Under the pieces are notes generated by a model. That model saw nothing but the letters and a program-made list of their open reading frames with translations, searched no databases and was not told the origin of the DNA. From positions 1,054,001-1,118,000 of the forward strand of contig NZ_CP095397.1 in the NCBI RefSeq assembly GCF_023008545.1: a stretch of DNA of 64,000 bases. Reading direction: 5' to 3'. A program made the position numbers and the translations under genes. Below, piece after piece: positions 27,987 through 36,629 of this stretch. Each line of letters begins with the position of its first letter. Positions within the stretch are counted from its first letter, which is position 1. The DNA comes from Natribaculum luteum (GTDB lineage Archaea > Halobacteriota > Halobacteria > Halobacteriales > Natrialbaceae).

Positions 27987-29129
27987 ATGGCTGACGACCT
28001 CAAGAAAGGGCTAGAGGGTGTGCTCGTCGCTGAGTCCGAGCTCAGCTCGATCGATGGTGACGAAGGCCGGTTGATCTACCGCGGGTACACCATCGAAGAC
28101 CTGGCTCGAAACGCCAGTTACGAAGAAGTCCTGTACCTGCTCTGGCACGGCCACCTTCCGGACGAGGGGGAACTCACGACGTTCGCCGACGCGATGGCGG
28201 CAGAACGCGAGGTCGACGACGGCGTCCTCGAGACGGTCCAGATGCTCGCCGACGCCGACGAGGAGCCGATGGCCGCCCTCCGAACTGTCGTCTCGGAGCT
28301 ATCGGCGTTCGACCCCGACGCGGGCGCCGAACCGACCGACCGCGAGGCGAACCTCTGCAAGGGTCGTCGCATCACGGCGAAGGTCCCGACCGTCCTCGCC
28401 GCGTTCGAACGCGCCCGCCGCGGCAAACCGTTCCTGTCCCCACGGGAGGACCTCGGCCACGCCGAGAACTTCCTCTACATGCTAAACGGCGAAGAGCCCG
28501 ACGAGGTGCTCGCCGAGACGTTCGACCAGGCGCTCGTCCTCCACGCCGACCACGGCCTCAACGCCTCGACGTTCTCCGCGATGGTCACCGCGAGTACGCT
28601 CGCCGACCTCCACGCCGCGATCACGAGCGCGATCGGCACGCTCTCCGGAAGCCTCCACGGCGGCGCGAACCAGGACGTCATGCAGATGCTCAAGGAGGTC
28701 GACGAGAGCGAGATGGAACCCCTCGAGTGGGTCGAGACCGCCCTGGAGGAGGGACGGCGGGTTCCCGGCTTCGGCCACCGCGTCTACAACGTCAAAGACC
28801 CTCGCGCGAAGATCCTCGGCGAGAAGTCCGAGGCGCTGGGTGAGGCCGCAGGCGACATGAAGTGGTACGAGATGAGCGTCACCATCGAAAACCACCTCAG
28901 CGAAGAGAAGGGGCTCGCGCCGAACGTCGACTTCTACTCGGCGTCGACGTACTACCAGATGGGTATCCCGGTCGACATCTACACGCCCATCTTCGCCATG
29001 TCCCGCGTCGGCGGCTGGATCGCCCACGTCTTAGAGCAGTACGACGACAACCGCCTGATTCGACCGCGCTCGCGGTACGTCGGTCCCGACCCGATGGAGA
29101 CGGAGTTCGTCCCGCTCGAGGACCGGTAA
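27987..29129 (+). CDS. citZ: Citrate synthase
   Basis: 380 aa. Catalytic residues in order: His in HADHGLNAS (~188-196), His in GFGHRVYN (~263-270), Asp in NVDFYSAS (~313-320); substrate region SLHGGANQD (~222-230). Condenses oxaloacetate and acetyl-CoA at the entry to the TCA cycle. Type II-like archaeal/Gram-positive length. The start at 27987 is chosen from the promoter spacing. Confidence 0.95.
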   Translation: MADDLKKGLEGVLVAESELSSIDGDEGRLIYRGYTIEDLARNASYEEVLYLLWHGHLPDEGELTTFADAMAAEREVDDGVLETVQMLADADEEPMAALRTVVSELSAFDPDAGAEPTDREANLCKGRRITAKVPTVLAAFERARRGKPFLSPREDLGHAENFLYMLNGEEPDEVLAETFDQALVLHADHGLNASTFSAMVTASTLADLHAAITSAIGTLSGSLHGGANQDVMQMLKEVDESEMEPLEWVETALEEGRRVPGFGHRVYNVKDPRAKILGEKSEALGEAAGDMKWYEMSVTIENHLSEEKGLAPNVDFYSASTYYQMGIPVDIYTPIFAMSRVGGWIAHVLEQYDDNRLIRPRSRYVGPDPMETEFVPLEDR

Positions 29130-29147
29130 CGCGACGACCCTCGTTCT

Positions 29148-29233
29148 TTCGTACGGTCTGCTGTACCTGTGTCCCAGAGCAACCGCAAACGGTTGGCGGT
29201 TGCCCCGGTAACGACGTACGGCGGTCCGGCTGA
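29148..29233. repeat. Palindromic MITE-like element, copy G (degenerate)
   Basis: About 86 bp after the citrate synthase stop, between convergent gene ends. Left end TACGGTCTGCTGTACC, right end (other strand) CCGGACCGCCGTACG. The inner stem GCAACCGC/GCGGTTGC is the same as in copies A and C. Flanking triplets are TCG and TGA, so the direct repeat is no longer exact. Could act as a shared terminator. Confidence 0.6.
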
Positions 29234-29274
29234 GGCCACACTCGAGGCCGACCCCAGCGTCTGGCAGCGAACGG

Positions 29275-30054
29275 CTACTGCCCCGACCACTCGGGTTCGC
29301 GACCGTCGAGGAAGGCGTCGATCCCCTCGGCAGCGTCGTCGGTGGTGCACAGCGCGGCGAACCGCTCGTTCGAGTACTCGAGTGCCTCCTCGTACTCCAT
29401 GTCGGCCATCTCGTAGTACGCTCGCTTGCCCAGCTGGACGGCGGTCGGGCTCTTCGTCGCGATCGTGTCCGCGAGTTCTCTGGCGGTCTCCTGGAGCCGA
29501 TCCTCGGGGACGACGCGGTTGGCCAGCCCCCACTCGAGGGCCGTCTCGGCGTCGACGAGTTCGCCGGTCAGCAAGAGCTCGAGACACCGCTTCTCGGTGA
29601 CCGAGTTCATGATCGGCACCGCAGGCCCCATACAGAAGAGGCCGACTTTGGGCGCAGTCGCGCCGAGTTTCGTCCCCTCGGCGAGGACCGCGAGGTCGCA
29701 GGCGGCGACCAGTCCGAGCCCATTTGCGGCGGCGTGGCCGTGTGCGGCGGCGATGACCGGCGTCCCCATGCTGACGAGCGTCCGGAACGGCTCTTCCATC
29801 CGGGCGACCCACCGTTCGTACTCCGCTTTCGTATCGTAGTCGGCGTGCTCCGAGACGTCGATCCCCGCAGAGAACGCGTCGCCAGCGCCGGCGACGACGA
29901 TCGCACGGACGTCGTCGTCCGCCTCGAGGGCCTCGAGCGCGTCGTCCAGGTCGACGGCGAGTTGTGTGCTGAACGTGTTCATCGCTTCGGGCCGGTTCAG
30001 CGTGATCGTCGCGACGTGCTCGTCGGCGTCGACAGTGATGGTATCGTATTCCAT
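29275..30054 (-). CDS. Crotonase-fold protein (ECHDC3-like) lacking both classic catalytic glutamates
   Basis: 259 aa. Oxyanion-hole regions AGAGDAFSAGIDV (~58-70) and HGHAAANGLGLVAACD (~105-120) are clear. The two glutamates of true enoyl-CoA hydratase are replaced: Gly at NGLGL and Lys at APKVGLFCMG. KVGLFCMGPAVPI and the C-terminal AFLDGREPEWSGQ resemble the ECHDC3 branch, whose reaction is poorly defined. It binds an acyl-CoA but probably does not hydrate. Start at 30054 (MEYDTITVDADEHV). Confidence 0.8.
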   Translation of the reverse strand: MEYDTITVDADEHVATITLNRPEAMNTFSTQLAVDLDDALEALEADDDVRAIVVAGAGDAFSAGIDVSEHADYDTKAEYERWVARMEEPFRTLVSMGTPVIAAAHGHAAANGLGLVAACDLAVLAEGTKLGATAPKVGLFCMGPAVPIMNSVTEKRCLELLLTGELVDAETALEWGLANRVVPEDRLQETARELADTIATKSPTAVQLGKRAYYEMADMEYEEALEYSNERFAALCTTDDAAEGIDAFLDGREPEWSGQ

Positions 30055-30123
30055 ACGCAGTGACCGCTCGCCATCAGTGTCAAACTTTTGGTGAGTGCGG
30101 TCGAGCGTCGGCCAGCGGTCACA

Positions 30124-30152
30124 CAAATATTATTTCGACAATAATTTCACGG
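30124..30152 (-). promoter_or_regulatory. Promoter with shared upstream motif (site 2) and palindrome
   Basis: Minus strand CCGTGAAATTATTGTCGAA followed by ATAATATTTG: a BRE/TATA with upstream motif, nearly the same as the site before the regulator gene at 18329-18357. Within it ATTATT-TCGAC-AATAAT (30129-30145) is a perfect 6-base inverted repeat. It would drive the crotonase gene (start 30054) with a ~45-base leader. Confidence 0.5.
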
Positions 30153-30248
30153 TTCGAAGAGGTGAATGACGCGCGTCTGCTCACCGTCAGACAGTCAGCT
30201 CACACCGCCGCCTTCTTGCGGTTACACTTTCAGGTCGCGTGCATGAGA

Positions 30249-30257
30249 TTTATATAC
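30249..30257 (+). promoter_or_regulatory. TATA box upstream of threonine deaminase
   Basis: TTTATATAC is the strongest TATA sequence in the crotonase/ilvA intergenic region. A start ~27 bases below would give a ~95-base leader before ilvA, containing the hairpin at 30316-30339. A weaker box (ATCTTAACA, ~30341-30349) would give a leaderless ilvA message instead. Confidence 0.45.
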
Positions 30258-30315
30258 TCTGCGATCCCCTGTTCACTCGCACGTCACACGCCGTGCACTC
30301 CCTGTATTCCCTGTC

Positions 30316-30339
30316 GTGCTGCCCGGCACCCGGCAGCAC
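30316..30339 (+). promoter_or_regulatory. Perfect 8-bp hairpin in the ilvA leader
   Basis: GTGCTGCC and GGCAGCAC face each other across the 8-base loop CGGCACCC, 34-57 bases before the ilvA start. If the upper promoter is used, this stem is in the leader RNA. It could affect termination or translation, or be an operator for a dimeric repressor. Confidence 0.4.
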
Positions 30340-30372
30340 AATCTTAACAACACCCCACGAATAGTCGGCAGT

Positions 30373-31584
30373 ATGCTCGAACTTTCAGATATTCTCGAGG
30401 CGCGTGAACGGGTACGGGAAACGTCTCGCCACACGCCGCTTACATACTCGTACACGTATTCGGCGATGACCAGTGCCGACGTCTCACTGAAACTCGAGAA
30501 CTTCCAGCGGACGGGCGCGTTCAAGATCCGCGGGGCGACAAACCGTATCGCGACGCTCTCGGCGGCGGAGAAAGAGGCCGGGGTGGTCACCGCGAGTGCG
30601 GGCAATCACGCACAGGGAGTCGCGCTGGCGGCCTCCCGGGTGGGCGTCGACTCGAAGATCGTCATGCCCGAGAACGCACCGATCTCGAAGGTCAAAGCAA
30701 CGCAAGCCTACGGTGCGGAGGTCGTCCTCGCCGGTGGAGACTACGACGAGGCCGCCGAGCGAGCCCACGAGATCGAACGCGGGGAGGGGCGAACGTACGT
30801 CCACGCGTTCGACGACGAGTACGTGATGGCCGGCCAGGGGACGATCGGCCTCGAGATCCTCGAAGACCGTCCCGACGTCGAGACCGTCGTCGTCCCGATC
30901 GGCGGCGGCGGCCTCATCAGCGGCATCGCGACCGCGATCAAAGAGAAAAAGCCCGACGCGCGGGTGATCGGCGTCCAGGCCGAGGGTGCCTCGAGTCTGG
31001 TCCAGTCACTCGAGAAAGGCGAGGTCGTCACGCGAGAGGGCGTCGAGACCATCGCCGACGGCATCGCCACCCGCAGCGTCGGCGAGAAGACGTTCCCCAT
31101 CATCGAGCGGTACGTCGACGAGGTCGTGACCGTCTCTGACCCCGAGATTGCGATGGCCGTCGTCTACCTGCTCGAGCGCTCGAAGACGCTCGTCGAGGGG
31201 GCAGGCGCGGTGTCGCTCGCCGCGATGCTGTTCGAGAAGTTCGACTTCGACGACGACGAGGTGATCGTGCCGACGATAAGCGGCGGCAACATCGACCTCA
31301 ATACGCTCACGACGGTCATCGTCCGCGGCCTGGTCGAGACGGGCCGCTATCTGAAGATCAGGACCGTCCTGAAAGACCGGCCGGGCGCACTCGAGGACCT
31401 GCTGGCGATCATCTCCGGCCACCGGGCGAACATCTACGCCATCCAGCACGACCGCACCTCCCGTGACATCGGCATGAGTGACACCGAAGTCGAGATCGAC
31501 CTCGAGACCCGCGGCCACGACCACGTCGAGGAACTCATCGCCGCGGTCGAGAAGCAGGGATACGAGGTCGAGGTTCTCGTATGA
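30373..31584 (+). CDS. ilvA: Threonine ammonia-lyase (threonine deaminase) with ACT domain
   Basis: 403 aa from MLELSDILEARERV. PLP lysine in RTGAFKIRGATNR (~45-57), phosphate-binding IGGGGLISG (~177-185), and a C-terminal ACT domain (~325-403, LKIRTVLKDRPGALEDLLAIIS) for amino-acid feedback. Converts threonine to 2-oxobutanoate for isoleucine synthesis. RidA, which clears the reactive enamine this enzyme releases, is encoded 1 kb downstream on the same strand. Length matches the short biosynthetic/catabolic TdcB-like form. Confidence 0.92.
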   Translation: MLELSDILEARERVRETSRHTPLTYSYTYSAMTSADVSLKLENFQRTGAFKIRGATNRIATLSAAEKEAGVVTASAGNHAQGVALAASRVGVDSKIVMPENAPISKVKATQAYGAEVVLAGGDYDEAAERAHEIERGEGRTYVHAFDDEYVMAGQGTIGLEILEDRPDVETVVVPIGGGGLISGIATAIKEKKPDARVIGVQAEGASSLVQSLEKGEVVTREGVETIADGIATRSVGEKTFPIIERYVDEVVTVSDPEIAMAVVYLLERSKTLVEGAGAVSLAAMLFEKFDFDDDEVIVPTISGGNIDLNTLTTVIVRGLVETGRYLKIRTVLKDRPGALEDLLAIISGHRANIYAIQHDRTSRDIGMSDTEVEIDLETRGHDHVEELIAAVEKQGYEVEVLV

Positions 31585-31651
31585 CTACAGAAACAATAGC
31601 TAATTACTACAGAATTTGAAGTATCTGCAGTCGGATCGCAGCGACTCGCGG

Positions 31652-32512
31652 TCACGGCCTCGAGCGCTCGATGCCGTAGCGAATCGTCAGGAACTGCCGG
31701 CCGAACAGCCACATCTCGTGGGTCGCGACGAGGTCGGCGTCGGTCTGCACGCGCGGGGCGTCGGGTGAATCGGCCGGCCAGACGCGAAACCGCTGTGCCA
31801 TCGGCAGGTCGAACACACCGATCGGCGTGACCAGAAAGAGTCCGCCGTCGCTGTCCCCGTCGTCTCGAGTGGTAAACACGACGCCGCCGCCGTCTCCGTC
31901 GCCGCGGATCGCCTCGGGTCGCAGCACCGTCGAGAGGTTCGCCCACGGCAGCGGGGTCGCGACGTTCGCGTAGACCACCCCGTCGCGTTCGTGGGTGGTG
32001 TAGATCGCGACGAACACCGCCTCCCCGGTGTCGGGATCGGTGCGCGTCCACACTCGCGAATCCCCGCGCGGATCGGCAGCCGGCGAGACGCGGGCGATTC
32101 GGCTCTCGAGGCGACGGCGGCGGCCGTCGGATCGACCCGGCAGGTTCAGCTGCTCGAGACGGCTCGTCGCGATCGAGGCGAGCCACGCACCCAGGCGAAA
32201 GCCACGGTGCCAGGTCGTCTCGTAGGTAAGATCGTAGTCGGCGGTGCGTTCGTAGAACCGGCGGACTTCGGGGTGGATCGCACTCGAGTCGAAGTCGTCC
32301 CGGTCGTAGACCGCGAAGTCCTCGAGTTCGCCCGGTGCCGGTTCGCTCGCGACGTCACGGCGGGACGCCCACTCCGGGCCGACGCGACCGCGAGCGAAGA
32401 GCGGACAGAACGGAACGTCGTCGACGCGACGGGCAGCGAGCGCCCGAACGAGAGCGACAGCGGCAGCGGCGAGTGCGCCGACGAGGAGCGCGAGCCAGCG
32501 TGTTCGACCCAT
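31652..32512 (-). CDS. Haloarchaeal protein of unknown function with N-terminal membrane helix
   Basis: 286 aa. One hydrophobic helix at the N-terminus (WLALLVGALAAAAVALVRAL, ~6-25), then a soluble domain with no motif I recognise (HRGFRLGAWLASIATSRLEQLNLPG; QRFRVWPAD; THEMWLFGRQFLTIRYGIE). The C-terminal phrase describing a beta-rich fold is well formed and codon use is typical, so the gene is real. It lies between ilvA and ridA on the opposite strand. Confidence 0.6.
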   Translation of the reverse strand: MGRTRWLALLVGALAAAAVALVRALAARRVDDVPFCPLFARGRVGPEWASRRDVASEPAPGELEDFAVYDRDDFDSSAIHPEVRRFYERTADYDLTYETTWHRGFRLGAWLASIATSRLEQLNLPGRSDGRRRRLESRIARVSPAADPRGDSRVWTRTDPDTGEAVFVAIYTTHERDGVVYANVATPLPWANLSTVLRPEAIRGDGDGGGVVFTTRDDGDSDGGLFLVTPIGVFDLPMAQRFRVWPADSPDAPRVQTDADLVATHEMWLFGRQFLTIRYGIERSRP

Positions 32513-32597
32513 CGTCCGACGGTAGGTGCGTCGTTCGCTTGTACGCGACGGTCGCGTTTCGCGGACGTTTAAGGTTCGTCACAGCGACGACTCGCAC

Positions 32598-32978
32598 ATG
32601 AAACGGACGATCAGCACCGACGACGCACCCGAAGCGGTCGGCGCGTACAGTCAGGCGACGACCAACGGCTCGCTGCTCTTTACCGCGGGGCAGATTCCGC
32701 TGACGCCCGACGGCGAGTTGCTCGCGGACGAACCGATCGAGACCCAGACCGAGCAGGCGCTGGACAACCTCGTCGCAATCCTCGAGGCCGAAGGCGCGGC
32801 CGTCGACGACGTCCTCAAGGTGACCGTCTTCCTCACGGACATCGAGGAGTTCGAGGCGATGAACGAGACCTACGCGAACTACTTCGCGTCGGAGCCACCG
32901 GCCCGAAGCGCCGTCGAGGTGGCGAACCTCCCCAAGGGCGTCGGCGTCGAGATCGAAGCCGTCGCCGCCCTCGAGTGA
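32598..32978 (+). CDS. ridA: RidA-family enamine/imine deaminase
   Basis: 126 aa. YjgF/YER057c/UK114 fold: PEAVGAYSQATTNGSLLFTAGQIPL (conserved AYSQA and GQ), VTVFLTDIEEFEAMNETYANYF, and PPARSAVEVANLPKGVGVEIEAVA with the conserved Arg (~104) that binds the carboxylate. Hydrolyses 2-aminoacrylate and 2-aminocrotonate produced by PLP deaminases such as IlvA upstream. Trimeric cytosolic protein. Confidence 0.93.
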   Translation: MKRTISTDDAPEAVGAYSQATTNGSLLFTAGQIPLTPDGELLADEPIETQTEQALDNLVAILEAEGAAVDDVLKVTVFLTDIEEFEAMNETYANYFASEPPARSAVEVANLPKGVGVEIEAVAALE

Positions 32979-32979
32979 C

Positions 32980-33195
32980 GTGAACCCTCGCGTCAGGTCC
33001 GCCGTGCTGTGGGGAGCCGTCGGCTTCCTCGCCTTTCTCGTACTCACGCAGGGCTACGCCCTGCTCGTCGAGCCGCTGGTCTCGATCACGCAGGCGGTGC
33101 TCGTCGCGGTCGCCGTCGGCGCTGGTGCGGGAGTGGGCGCGTACGTACTCGAGGTTCGGGTCGTCAGGTGGGCGGCGAGGCGAGCCGACGAGTAG
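32980..33195 (+). CDS. Small two-helix membrane protein, unknown function
   Basis: 71 aa starting at GTG one base after the ridA stop, so it is co-transcribed and coupled. Two hydrophobic helices (~7-29 and ~34-57) and a short Arg-rich end. No motif of known function. Confidence 0.55.
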   Translation: MNPRVRSAVLWGAVGFLAFLVLTQGYALLVEPLVSITQAVLVAVAVGAGAGVGAYVLEVRVVRWAARRADE

Positions 33196-33200
33196 CCGAG

Positions 33201-33479
33201 TCACAGATCGAGCAAGAGGTCCGGACTCGCCTGCCGTTCGACGACGTCGATCGACTCGACGCCGACGAGCATCGGCGGGAGGTCGTCGATATCGGTTCGC
33301 TCTCGCTCGTAGGTCACCCGGACGACGCTGTCTTCCTCGAGGTCCCACTCGCGTCGGTGAAAGCACACGTCCCGCGGCTGGCCGTACTGGTGGTCGACGT
33401 CGTCGTACACGCGACCGAAGACGAGTCGGTCGCCGACGGTGGTCACGTACAGACGATGGATGTGATTCGAATCGGTCAC
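33201..33479 (-). CDS. Conserved haloarchaeal protein, unknown function
   Basis: 92 aa from GTG at 33479 (TDSNHIHRLYVTTVGDRLVFG). An ATG at 33515 lies inside the TATA box (TTTATATGC on the minus strand, 33513-33521), so it cannot be the translated start; the GTG ~10 bases below the predicted transcription start is chosen instead. Beta-rich, acidic, with one Cys. No family recognised. Confidence 0.5.
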   Translation of the reverse strand: MTDSNHIHRLYVTTVGDRLVFGRVYDDVDHQYGQPRDVCFHRREWDLEEDSVVRVTYERERTDIDDLPPMLVGVESIDVVERQASPDLLLDL

Positions 33480-33591
33480 GGTCGTATTCCATCGGCTCTG
33501 GCCCCGCCATCGCATATAAACAGTCGTGTCGGTCGACGCCGGCTATCGCGACGGTGAGACGCCCCCACATCCCGTAGCAGGCTTCGAAATA

Positions 33592-33598
33592 GTTAAAC
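33592..33598 (+). promoter_or_regulatory. Promoter of the tRNA-Ser gene
   Basis: CGAAAT followed by AGTTAAAC is a BRE/TATA pair 26-32 bases before the tRNA 5' end. Confidence 0.5.
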
Positions 33599-33623
33599 GA
33601 CCGACGTGGGTAGGTACGGACGA

Positions 33624-33705
33624 GCCAGGATGGCCGAACGGTAAGGCGCACGCCTGGAAAGCGTGTTCCCTTTCGGGATTCTGGGTTCAAATCCCAGTCC
33701 TGGCG
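33624..33705 (+). tRNA. tRNA-Ser (GGA anticodon)
   Basis: 82 bases plus a T5 run after it. Acceptor GCCAGGA pairs with TCCTGGC, discriminator G. Anticodon loop CTGGAAA gives GGA, reading UCC/UCU. A long class II variable arm (TGTTCCCTTTCGGGATT region) and T-arm CTGGGTTCAAATCCCAG are typical of serine tRNA. No intron; CCA is not encoded. Confidence 0.95.
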
Positions 33706-33762
33706 TTTTTCGAATTCATCAGCCGCGAGCGGCGTGTAGGCGGGCTGTCCTTATGAGTCGGC

Positions 33763-33906
33763 TCACTGCTGGATTTCGACCGGCGAGTCGGTCGCGATCC
33801 AGCAGTCTGGATCGTCGCGGTCGCGGAGCTCGAGCGTGCCGTCCTCGCAGACGACCATCTCGTATCGGGTCTCCATGGCGGTCTGGTCGTCCCGATCCGA
33901 ACACAT
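33763..33906 (-). CDS. Small acidic haloarchaeal protein (47 aa; DUF7331-like)
   Basis: 47 aa: MCSDRDDQTAMETRYEMVVC then EDGTLELRDRDDPDCWIATD and SPVEIQQ. Three cysteines, no membrane helix. Recalled as a widespread short family in haloarchaea (METRYEMVVCEDGT core); function unknown. Typical codon use and a complete frame between tRNA-Ser and the SRAP gene support it. It may start at the internal METRYEM. Confidence 0.65.
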   Translation of the reverse strand: MCSDRDDQTAMETRYEMVVCEDGTLELRDRDDPDCWIATDSPVEIQQ

Positions 33907-34068
33907 GGTAAACCCCGCCGTACTGGCGTCGCGAAACCGGGTAAGCGGTGCCTATCGATCCGATGGGGTACGTTTCACCCGCAAGGAGACAGGAACGGCA
34001 GGGTGACGGGAACGTGGTTCGACGACGAGAGGGGCAGCGATTTGTCCGTCGCCCGCGTACGCGGAGAC

Positions 34069-34761
34069 ATGTGTGGCCGCTACACGCTGTTCGTCGACCA
34101 GGCGGACCTCGAGGAGCGGTTCGACGCGACGTTCGACGAACCGTTCTCGCCGCGGTACAACGTCGCGCCCGGCCAGCGTGTGCCGGTGATCACGAACGAC
34201 GATCCCGAGACGGTCCGGCGACTCGAGTGGGGACTCGTCCCGTCGTGGGCCGACGACGACGCGGGCGGGATCGTCAACGCGCGTGCGGAGACGATCGCCG
34301 AGAAGCCGAGTTTTCGCGAGGCCTACGCCCGACGGCGGTGTCTCGTCCCGGCCGACGGGTTCTACGAGTGGGTCGAGACGGAGGAGGGAAAACGACCCTA
34401 CCGGGTCGCCTTCGAGGACGACCGGCCGTTCGCGATGGCGGGGCTGTGGGAACGGTGGGAGCCGGAGACGACGCAGGTCGGACTCGACGCGTTCGGCGAC
34501 GGCAGCGTCGAGAGCGGCGACGACGCGCTCGAGACGGTGACGATCGTCACGACCGAACCGAACGTCCTCGTCGCCGACCTCCACCACCGGATGGCAGTCG
34601 TCCTCTCGCCCGACGACGAGCGTCGGTGGCTGAACGACGACGACCCACGGGAGGTACTCGAGCCCTACCCGGCCGAAGAGATGCGGGCGTACCCGGTCTC
34701 GACGGCGGTCAACGATCCGACGGCCGACGACCCGTCGCTGGTCGACCCGGTGGAGCCGTGA
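34069..34761 (+). CDS. SRAP-family protein (HMCES/YedK type), abasic-site DNA-protein crosslinker
   Basis: 230 aa from MCGRYTLF, where removal of Met exposes the catalytic Cys2. Other active-site residues visible: Asn in NARAETI (~74), Glu in ADGFYEWVE (~101), His in HHRMAVVL (~182-189). The family crosslinks to abasic sites in single-stranded DNA and shields them. Upstream in-frame starts lack the Cys2 rule and are discarded. Soluble, cytoplasmic. Confidence 0.9.
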   Translation: MCGRYTLFVDQADLEERFDATFDEPFSPRYNVAPGQRVPVITNDDPETVRRLEWGLVPSWADDDAGGIVNARAETIAEKPSFREAYARRRCLVPADGFYEWVETEEGKRPYRVAFEDDRPFAMAGLWERWEPETTQVGLDAFGDGSVESGDDALETVTIVTTEPNVLVADLHHRMAVVLSPDDERRWLNDDDPREVLEPYPAEEMRAYPVSTAVNDPTADDPSLVDPVEP

Positions 34762-34925
34762 TCGGCACGTCCGACAGTACTTAAATGTAGCGCCTCTCGT
34801 GCGGAAATTCGCCCGCGAGGCTGACGGTATCGTGTCACAGGTACTCCGACGATTCCCGCCTCAGTACGGTGTTTTTCGCTGTTTCTCCCCGACGCTCATC
34901 GATAGATGCACGCCACGAATAGCGG

Positions 34926-34935
34926 TATTTTTATG
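34926..34935 (+). promoter_or_regulatory. TATA box of the thermosome gene
   Basis: TATTTTTATG, an extended AT-rich box ~30-39 bases before the ATG at 34965. It places the transcription start near 34957, after the alternative ATG at 34950, which decides the start. Haloarchaeal thermosome genes are heat-inducible from such core promoters. Confidence 0.55.
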
Positions 34936-34964
34936 TAGAAGGACAATCAATGATTCAGCTGACT

Positions 34965-36629
34965 ATGAGCCAGCGAATGCAACAGGGCCAGCCGATGATC
35001 GTCATGAGCGAGGACTCCCAGCGCGTCAAAGACCAGGACGCGCAGGACTACAACATCCGCGCTGCCCGCGCGGTCGCGGAGGCCGTACGCTCGACGCTCG
35101 GCCCGAAGGGAATGGACAAGATGCTCGTCGACTCGATGGGCGACGTCACCATCACGAACGACGGCGTCACCATCCTCAAGGAGATGGACATCGACAACCC
35201 GACGGCCGAGATGATCATCGAGGTCGCCGAAACCCAGGAGGACGAGGCCGGCGACGGTACCACGACGGCCGTCGCGATCGCAGGCGAACTCCTCAAGAAC
35301 GCCGAGGACCTTCTCGAGCAGGACATCCACCCGACGGCTATCATCAAGGGCTTCCACATGGCCGCCGGGCAGGCCCGCGAGGAGATCGACGACATCGCGA
35401 CGGAGATCGACACGGAAGACGAGGACCTCCTGCGCAAGACCGCCGAGACCTCGATGACCGGCAAGGGTGCGGAGGTCAACAAAGAGCACCTCTCCCAGCT
35501 CATCGTCGACGCCGTGCGTGCGGTCACCGTCGAGAACGAGGAGGGTGACAACGTCGTCGACCTCGAGTTCCTCAACATCGAGACCCAGACGGGCCGCGCC
35601 GTCGGCGAGTCCGAACTGCTCGAGGGCGGTATCGTGGACAAAGACCCCGTCCACGACAACATGCCCACCGAGGCGGAAGATGCCGACATCCTCCTGCTGA
35701 ACGACCCCATCGAGGTCGAGGAGACCGACATCGACACCGAAGTCTCCGTCACCGACCCCGACCAGCTCCAGCAGTTCCTAGACCGCGAGGAACAGCAGCT
35801 CAAAGAGAAGGTCCAGCACATCGCCGACCTCGGTGCCGACGTCGTCTTCTGCCAGAAGGGCATCGACGACCTCGCCCAGCACTACCTCGCCAAGGAGGGC
35901 ATCCTCGCCGTCCGCCGCGCGAAGAAGTCCGACCTCGAGTTCCTCAAGGAAGTCGTCGGCGCGTCGATCGTCTCGGACCTCGAGAGCGCGACCGAAGACG
36001 ACCTCGGCTTCGGGACGATCACCCGCGACGAGGAAGACGAGCTGTTCTACGTCGAGGGCGAGAATGCCCACGGCGTCACCCTCCTGCTGCGTGGTTCGAC
36101 CGACCACGTCGTCGACGAACTCGAGCGCGGCGTCAACGACGCGCTCGACGTCGTCGCCCAGACAGTCTCCGACGGCCGCGTCCTGGCTGGTGGCGGTGCG
36201 ATCGAGGTCGAACTCGCCGGCCGCCTGCGTGACTACGCCGACAGCGTTTCGGGCCGCGAGCAGCTGGCCGTCGAGGCCTTTGCCGACTCGCTCGAGCTCG
36301 TCCCCCGTGTGCTCGCCGAGAACGCTGGCCTCGACTCCATCGACACGCTGGTCGACCTCCGTGCAGCCCACGACGAGGGCGACGTCACGGCCGGCCTGAA
36401 CGTCTTCTCGAGTGACGTCGAGGACACGTTCGAAGCCGGCGTCGTCGAGCCCGCACACGCCAAAGAGCAGGCCGTGACGAGTGCTTCCGAGGCGGCGAAC
36501 CTCGTGCTCAAGATCGATGACATCATCTCGGCTGGCGACCTCTCGACCGACAAGGGTGAAGACGAGGAAGGCGCCCCCGGTGCCGGCGGCATGGGCGGCA
36601 TGGGCGGCGGCATGGGCGGCATGATGTAA
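34965..36629 (+). CDS. ths: Thermosome subunit (group II chaperonin)
   Basis: 554 aa from [16 protein letters not shown]-binding GDGTTTAVA (~93-101), LGPKGMDKM (~46-54), and the catalytic Asp region [10 protein letters not shown] (~405-414). The C-terminal tail is rich in GGM repeats, as in other haloarchaeal subunits. Forms an 8- or 9-membered double ring that folds proteins. Paralogue subunits are expected elsewhere in the genome. Stands alone with its own promoter. Confidence 0.96.
   Translation: MSQRMQQGQPMIVMSEDSQRVKDQDAQDYNIRAARAVAEAVRSTLGPKGMDKMLVDSMGDVTITNDGVTILKEMDIDNPTAEMIIEVAETQEDEAGDGTTTAVAIAGELLKNAEDLLEQDIHPTAIIKGFHMAAGQAREEIDDIATEIDTEDEDLLRKTAETSMTGKGAEVNKEHLSQLIVDAVRAVTVENEEGDNVVDLEFLNIETQTGRAVGESELLEGGIVDKDPVHDNMPTEAEDADILLLNDPIEVEETDIDTEVSVTDPDQLQQFLDREEQQLKEKVQHIADLGADVVFCQKGIDDLAQHYLAKEGILAVRRAKKSDLEFLKEVVGASIVSDLESATEDDLGFGTITRDEEDELFYVEGENAHGVTLLLRGSTDHVVDELERGVNDALDVVAQTVSDGRVLAGGGAIEVELAGRLRDYADSVSGREQLAVEAFADSLELVPRVLAENAGLDSIDTLVDLRAAHDEGDVTAGLNVFSSDVEDTFEAGVVEPAHAKEQAVTSASEAANLVLKIDDIISAGDLSTDKGEDEEGAPGAGGMGGMGGGMGGMM

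Noticed and set aside
36560-36629. Gly/Met repeat as tandem DNA repeat
   Set aside because: It is the normal GGM C-terminal tail of thermosome subunits.
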